The position numbers and the translations under genes were made by a program. From positions 3,240,501 through 3,304,500 of the forward strand of contig JAYKKI010000064.1 in assembly GCA_039881145.1 (NCBI GenBank): a DNA stretch of 64,000 bases, in the 5' to 3' direction. A model generated the notes under the pieces. The model made no database searches. It saw only the letters and a program-made list of their open reading frames with translations, and was not told where the DNA came from. Source of the DNA: Druceiella hillmani. Its lineage: Eukaryota > Arthropoda > Insecta > Lepidoptera > Hepialidae. Below are positions 58,951 through 64,000 of the stretch, in pieces. How positions within the stretch are numbered: the first letter of the stretch is position 1; each line of letters opens with the position of its first letter.

Positions 58951-60054
58951 AATTACTGAATATGTATTGCGCTACAAAGTCGTATTAGTGATGACTTGTG
59001 AAAATAAATTAATTTCTTTTCAAATTAAGTACGGAAACCTGTATGAGAAGTTTTAATAAGTAGCAAAATAATTCTTGGTGTTTGCGTTTGCTGTTACACC
59101 AACAAACATTCCTCACCAATAGAGCGGCACATTAAATTGTACAAGAGTGTCTACATGGTGCTATATCATCTTGGGGAAATCTTGCTTTATTCCAGGAAAA
59201 ATTGTAAATCGTTGTTTTATCGAATTGTCACATTCGCTATTTCCATTATCCATAAAGAATTTACATTCATCCTTTTCACTAATAACGCCTGATGCTTATC
59301 AGACATCATACGTAGATACCTTTGTCGGCGTACTTGTTTATTGTTTGAGCGGATTTTTTTCGTAACATTTCTCAGAATTGTAGTCTCAAGCAGATTCATA
59401 TCAGTGTATTATCGCGATGGCTATCGGTCGCTAATTGCCAAGCGTCACAATCACACGTTTTAGGCAGATTAATACGCAAAGTGCATTCATCGTTTGGTTC
59501 TGACGTTTCGTCTGACGTATGTGTGTCAGACAGTCAAGAAGGTTAATTGACAGTTTATTTTGATAATTATCGTTATCAAAATAAATAAAAATATAAATTG
59601 TTTACTGTCTAGCAACATGAATAAATAGATAGAGGTACTCAAATCCTGGTCCATGTATTTCATGCTCACAAAATTCTTTTTCTTCATCCTCCCGTTTTCC
59701 CGTTACACAGGGCTGACTTTTATGATTTCTAGACATCATTCTGTCCACTAAGTAGCATTATCATCAGAAAAACCTGGTTTCTTCACATTCCTTCGGTCAT
59801 TCGTCCACGAGGTTGGTGGAAGCATTTTTTTACGACATGATCAGCTGACAATATCATCTTAATCTGAATATCACTATCTTATTCTATGATCGTAGCTACT
59901 TTAAAATTCTCCTGCATATTCGTTGCGCGTTTTACCTATGAGGATGACTCCATCCAACCAAAAGCAGCTTCTGCATTTGTATCGTACATAATTTTTGTTT
60001 GTGTATCTTATTATTTGTCCAGACTGCGTAACCGTAAATGAGCATTTGTCTGAT
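58951..60054. other. No gene; palindrome at 59561-59590
   Basis: TATTTTGATAA-TTATCG-TTATCAAAATA is an 11-bp hairpin. 59380-59540 is moderately GC-rich (TATCGCGATGGCTATCGGTC, CGTTTCGTCTGACGTATGTG) with no sustained frame. Confidence 0.4.
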
Positions 60055-60107
60055 AGCCAAATAGTAGTGGAGCATTTGTCTGAATATTGTCTTGTATTAT
60101 TATATAG

Positions 60108-60142
<35 letters not shown>

Positions 60143-60190
60143 TTTGCCTAATAGTAGTTGAGCATTTGTCTGAATATTGTCTTGTATTAT
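60055..60190 (+). repeat. Duplicated ~42-bp segment around (TA)n
   Basis: AATAGTAGTGGAGCATTTGT then CTGAATATTGTCTTGTATTA before a TA tract (60112-60139), and AATAGTAGTTGAGCATTTGT with the same continuation after it. The tract lies between two direct copies. Confidence 0.85.
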
Positions 60191-61050
60191 CATTGGAATG
60201 TTTTTTCACAAGGGGTTTCATTACATTTACGGCACAAATTAATATATATTGTGTATGTTATTGAAATAATTAAAAGTATTTTATCTAAAATAATATAAAA
60301 AAAATTCGCTCTTCTTGAAAATTTACTACTAAGGTTTGAAACTCAAGGTCAGAACTTGCTGGAATTTCATAGGGTCACCTCTATCAAAACTTTTATTACC
60401 CTTATTAAACTGTGTAGTCGTATGCGATCAATTTCTTATGGAAGATTGCGTAAATAATCAAAACATTATCTATAATTGTTCCTATATTTTGTATTTGGTA
60501 TAAAAAACAACCATGTTTCCAAACAGGTTGTCACTAAAATGATACATCTATATCATGGTAACTTAGGCTTGTGATTGAAGAATTCTGGAATACTTTCATT
60601 TCTTTTTCAATATTCCGAATAATCCATCCAACATGTTTTAGAAGCTTCTTTCTTTTTTTTAGCCAACACCCACCCTTGACATATCTGTCATAAAGTGCTC
60701 CAGGAATCGGAGAATTCAGATCAGCTGAGTATATAGGCAGCATTTATGGTTGGTAATAAACAGAATAATAAATGAGCTTTATTATTGCAGGAGAGTTTAA
60801 GAATCAAGGAATAATAGCGTTCCAATATTTTCCAGGTAGGACACCAAGCAATTGTGTCTGGTGGCAGTGTGAAAGTTAGTAGCAGTGAAAGGAAGGATTA
60901 CACTATGGCTTCGATAGCGCGCGGACACCATTTTAGAAATGTCTATACTCGGGAAACCTTCTCAATTTTTTATTCCAAAAATACATTTCTCTCTTTTATG
61001 AAAAGTTTTTCTTTCTGTTTAAGCAACGAAATTTTGGAATAATAATTTCC
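60191..61050. other. No gene supported
   Basis: Frames at 60534-60743 (minus, including SADLNSPIPGALYDRYVKGG) and 60854-61042 (plus) are short and unrecognised. The first is somewhat protein-like but stands alone. Confidence 0.35.
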
Positions 61051-61330
61051 TTGACTTCAAGAAAAGAGGAGGTTATCAATTCGACCAATATGTATGTAAT
61101 ATTATTGGAGCTATGATACATTGATATATGTTAGTTTTGCTAGGCTTTCCAAACGAATGTGAAAATTTTCATAATTGTATGTATGTTTGTACGTTTGTAC
61201 ATTTGTTCACGTATTTTTCAAAAAGTTTTGCATAAATTGCTTATTTTTTAATTTTTATTGACTTTATCATATTTCAATTAAGGTACAGTACTACTTTCAT
61301 CAAAATCGATTGAGTAGTTTGTAAGAAATA
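61051..61330 (+). repeat. Dispersed insect repeat head
   Basis: TTGACTTCAAGAAAAGAGGA, GGTTATCAATTCGACC and TATGTATGTTTGTACGTTTG, later TCATCAAAATCGATTGAGTA, follow the order of the repeat at 51791. No coding sequence. Confidence 0.55.
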
Positions 61331-62038
61331 AACTTTTAAGTGTGTTATCAGATATTACTTGATTTGTGCATTGTCACTTTATGAATTATCACAATTCTCA
61401 ATTTTAATAAAACATGTGGAGATATTATATGATAGTGTAAAAGAAATTACATATGATTATTATTCAATGGTTGACATATAATTGTAGCAATCGAATAATT
61501 AATAAAATTAGATTAACTAATAGTTTAAGTACTGCCAGTATTACTTATTAACTTATTTATAACTAAAAACGAGGAAAAATAAACTTATTTATAAAAAAAC
61601 ATAGCCAGTCATGGGAAGTCCCGACAGCATTTAAAACTTAAAACTATGAAACAATAGTAGAATTTCTGAAATTTTGTAGAATTTCTAAAATTAAAATTCG
61701 TGACGAAAATATTACCGAACAACTAAATAGCTGTTTTACCACGCTTGTAACTACTAACTCCTAAGTCAAAATAAAATACTCTTTGCATGGTGTATTGCAG
61801 AGGTCAAAGATTAAAAAAAAACAAAAAAATAAATAATATCAAATTACTAAATGCAAATATTGATGCGAATATTGGAAATATTTGAAAATAAATGCTTTGT
61901 TTTTTTTATTATTTTTTCTGTATAAAGATTTTAAAATATTTAGTACTCACTATTGTACAGCACAATGATCCTACAATTAAACAATTAAAATAATATTTAA
62001 TATATTTGGCGTTAATTTTGTAGAAATTCATTATTCAC
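61331..62038. other. No gene seen
   Basis: AT-rich. AATATATTTGGCGTTAATTT at 61999 precedes the MITE, as it does at the other two copies. Confidence 0.5.
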
Positions 62039-62251
62039 AATTAAATGAAACTACGTGATGTAGTATTATTTCTACTTTCTTTAAGTTCTTTACCACGACC
62101 TAGGTTTCGTTGTATTACGACATCTTTAGGTGGGAATTAGCAAAGATTGCTAATATCCCACCTAAGATCTTTGCTAAGATCTTTGCAACTAAGAAATTAA
62201 AGAAATTAAAGAAAGTAGAAATAATACTACATCACGTAGTTTCATTTAATT
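62039..62251. mobile_element. MITE family A, third copy (213 bp)
   Basis: AATTAAATGAAACTACGTGA, TTATTTCTACTTTCTTTAAG and TAGGTTTCGTTGTATTACGA at the left match 46471-46697. The right end is AGAAATAATACTACATCACG with TAGTTTCATTTAATT. The centre (GGGAATTAGCAAAGATTGCT with AATATCCCACC) is palindromic and rearranged relative to the other copies. Confidence 0.9.
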
Positions 62252-62544
62252 GTGATTAAAATAATAATTAAACTAAAACATAATTGAAACAAACCATAGT
62301 ATACACACATTGTAGTTTCCACGTAATCAGTTTAACTTACACCCTTATATTTATAGATATAATGTTATTACAGCATGTCGGTGACGCGAACTCATAAGGT
62401 TTTACCCATCCAAAAAGCGTCCAACGCGCACATAATACAATCGAGTATATACAATGTGTTTATGTATATATATATATATAGGTGTGTGTGATGCGAACCC
62501 ATAAGATTTCCCCCTACTAAAATCGCTCAACTTTCCTAAAGATG

Positions 62545-62915
62545 TTTTTACTTCAAAAAAAACACCGACTTCAAAATGTTGGTAGGTGCCTGGTAAAATA
62601 TCGAAATGAACTAAAAAGGAAGAAATAATAAGTACTGTAATGTGCACAAAAGGATTGTTAATTTTTTTTTGAGGTTGGCCTTAACTAGGACATGTCGAAT
62701 GTACATACCAAAACAATGGCACCAATGCCAAAAAAAAATTGCAATTAACATATTTAAGTTGGTACCTGCTTTTGATTTGGAAGTTGGTTTGATTTTGTGT
62801 ATATTATATTTATTATTTCTTCCTTTTTCGTTAATCGTATTTTTATTTATAATTTATTTAGTCATTTTAAGTGGTGTAGGCACCTGCTTACATTTTGAAA
62901 TAGGTTTAACTTTTT
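62545..62915. repeat. Inverted and direct copies of a 'ggcacct' repeat
   Basis: CCGACTTCAAAATGTTGGTA and GGTGCCT at 62564 are inverted as TTGGTACCTGCTTTTGATTT at 62759 and as TAGGCACCTGCTTACATTTT at 62877. The 103-residue hydrophobic frame at 62642-62953 runs through this repeat and is probably not a gene. Confidence 0.6.
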
Positions 62916-62954
62916 ATATATTAGTTTTTATTTTTAATAATTTCAAAATATGAG

Positions 62955-64000
62955 ATATCGCTTTTCAGGGATTCACACAAAAACTACTGATCTTATTGAC
63001 GTACAGATTTTATCGCGATACGATTAATAGCTTATAATTTTTAAATTGCCATATATAATATGATATGCACATAATTGCATAATTTTTGAGATACAGTTAA
63101 TAATGTCAATGCAGTAGGAGATAAAGTCGCTGGCGAGTGCTACCAGCTGGGCGCTTTCATGACGAACGGTGACAAAACCGTTAAAAACGTTCTAATAATA
63201 TTTATGGAGGAGTTGTTGATCTTAAAAAGGTCTAAAGTAAAGCCCACGCAGGTATTTATTTATATTTTATAGATAAGCCACAGTAAATGATTTAAAGTTA
63301 AAAAGTATCTGCGAAAAAGTGGCGATGTTAATTATTAATTCGTTAAAATAAATATCGCAGTCATTTTAAGCGTTGTCGTTCAATGAAAATAGTTCCATAA
63401 CACTTTCCAATTTAGATTGAGTATTTGAAAAGAAATAATTTTTTTTTTAAAGGAAATAAAACTAGAAATTCGCATTTTAATGACTGATGGAAAGGGAGAA
63501 TGAAGGGGTATCGCATAAAGTCATCATGTGGCGGTATATTATTAATATTTTTATTAATTAAAATAAATCACAGGACTATGTTCATGAAAGAACAAATGCA
63601 TATAAAATGTCTTAATTAATTAATTTAGTTGTACCAGTACAAAGTCATCGTAGGGTCGTTTTGGTACTTGGGAAAAATGGCCTTAACTTGTTGTAGAAGC
63701 AAATATCTTTATCAACTATACCTACCTCAAAATGTACCCGTCTGAAGCCGGGAGAATTGCTAGTAATCAGATAAGTTTATTTATATGTGTGCAGAAGTTA
63801 GTTGTTTGCACGCTCAACATAAATACATATTAAAAACATGTAATTGTAAATGAAAAAATAATTAAGTCAAATCGAGAACATATTTCTTCGTATAAAAGTC
63901 AATAAAAAATGTTAGCCATTTTCGTAATTATATATATGTTACAGTTAGATTCTCGAATTTTGTTAGTATTAATAATTCGCGGTAATTATTAATAATATCC
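62955..64000. other. No feature seen
   Basis: AT-rich DNA to the end of the window, without recognisable genes or repeats. Confidence 0.45.

Noticed and set aside
62642..62953. 103-codon hydrophobic frame
   Set aside because: Lies across the dispersed 'ggcacct' repeat and AT-rich DNA; hydrophobic residues are expected from T-rich codons.

Overview
The window is non-coding eukaryotic DNA, most likely an intergenic or deep-intronic block from an insect and probably a moth or butterfly. It is very AT-rich, has no long ORF and no gene I recognise, and is packed with tandem arrays, (TA)n tracts, hairpin elements and decayed transposons. The lepidopteran guess rests on dispersed motifs that I recall as common in Lepidoptera: a CCGACTTCAAAAAAGGAGG-type block (51791, 61051), a blurred 'gttccgt...ctcaaaa...' block with a CCGTCTGTCT run (24045, 54470, 57845), and Helitron-like ends finishing in CTAG|T after a small hairpin (4555, 13129, 29346). 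No database search was possible, so the clade is inference.

Layout. 0-9 kb: diffuse repeats, a stable 34-bp hairpin, a hAT-type non-autonomous element with an 8-bp target duplication (5061-5502), a GA-rich minisatellite and a palindromic MITE (8359-8582). 9.2-12.7 kb: a 241-bp satellite interrupted by a 5'-truncated, frameshifted non-LTR retrotransposon end. 13-20 kb: dispersed repeats, a possible stray exon, arrays of about 114, 49 and 43 bp, and a tRNA-derived SINE-like unit. 20-27.8 kb: duplicated blocks, a 35-bp array with a TTAACGCGTTAA palindrome in many units, and a terminal-inverted-repeat element whose left end is drawn out into a 141-bp tandem array. 29-33 kb: Helitron-like DNA, a LINE copy in which the endonuclease start is joined directly to the C-terminal end, and a 161-bp satellite with trimer higher-order structure. 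36-40 kb: a 38-bp array with 8-9-unit higher-order structure and a 15-bp array. 43.2-47 kb: a large inverted repeat (arms about 1.3-1.4 kb, spacer about 1 kb) with a MITE at the matching place in each arm. 48-64 kb: smaller arrays, hairpins, a Tc1/mariner transposase relic (56140-56790) and another copy of the MITE found in the large inverted repeat.

No genes work together here. The recognisable protein signal is all from dead mobile elements: two clear LINE fragments, one doubtful one, and one mariner relic. The parts most worth a second look are the 43-47 kb inverted repeat, the inverted-repeat element with an amplified end at 26-27.8 kb, the satellites with higher-order periodicity, and the internally deleted LINE at 30 kb. 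I found no convincing new biological system; the candidates are new repeat families or architectures.
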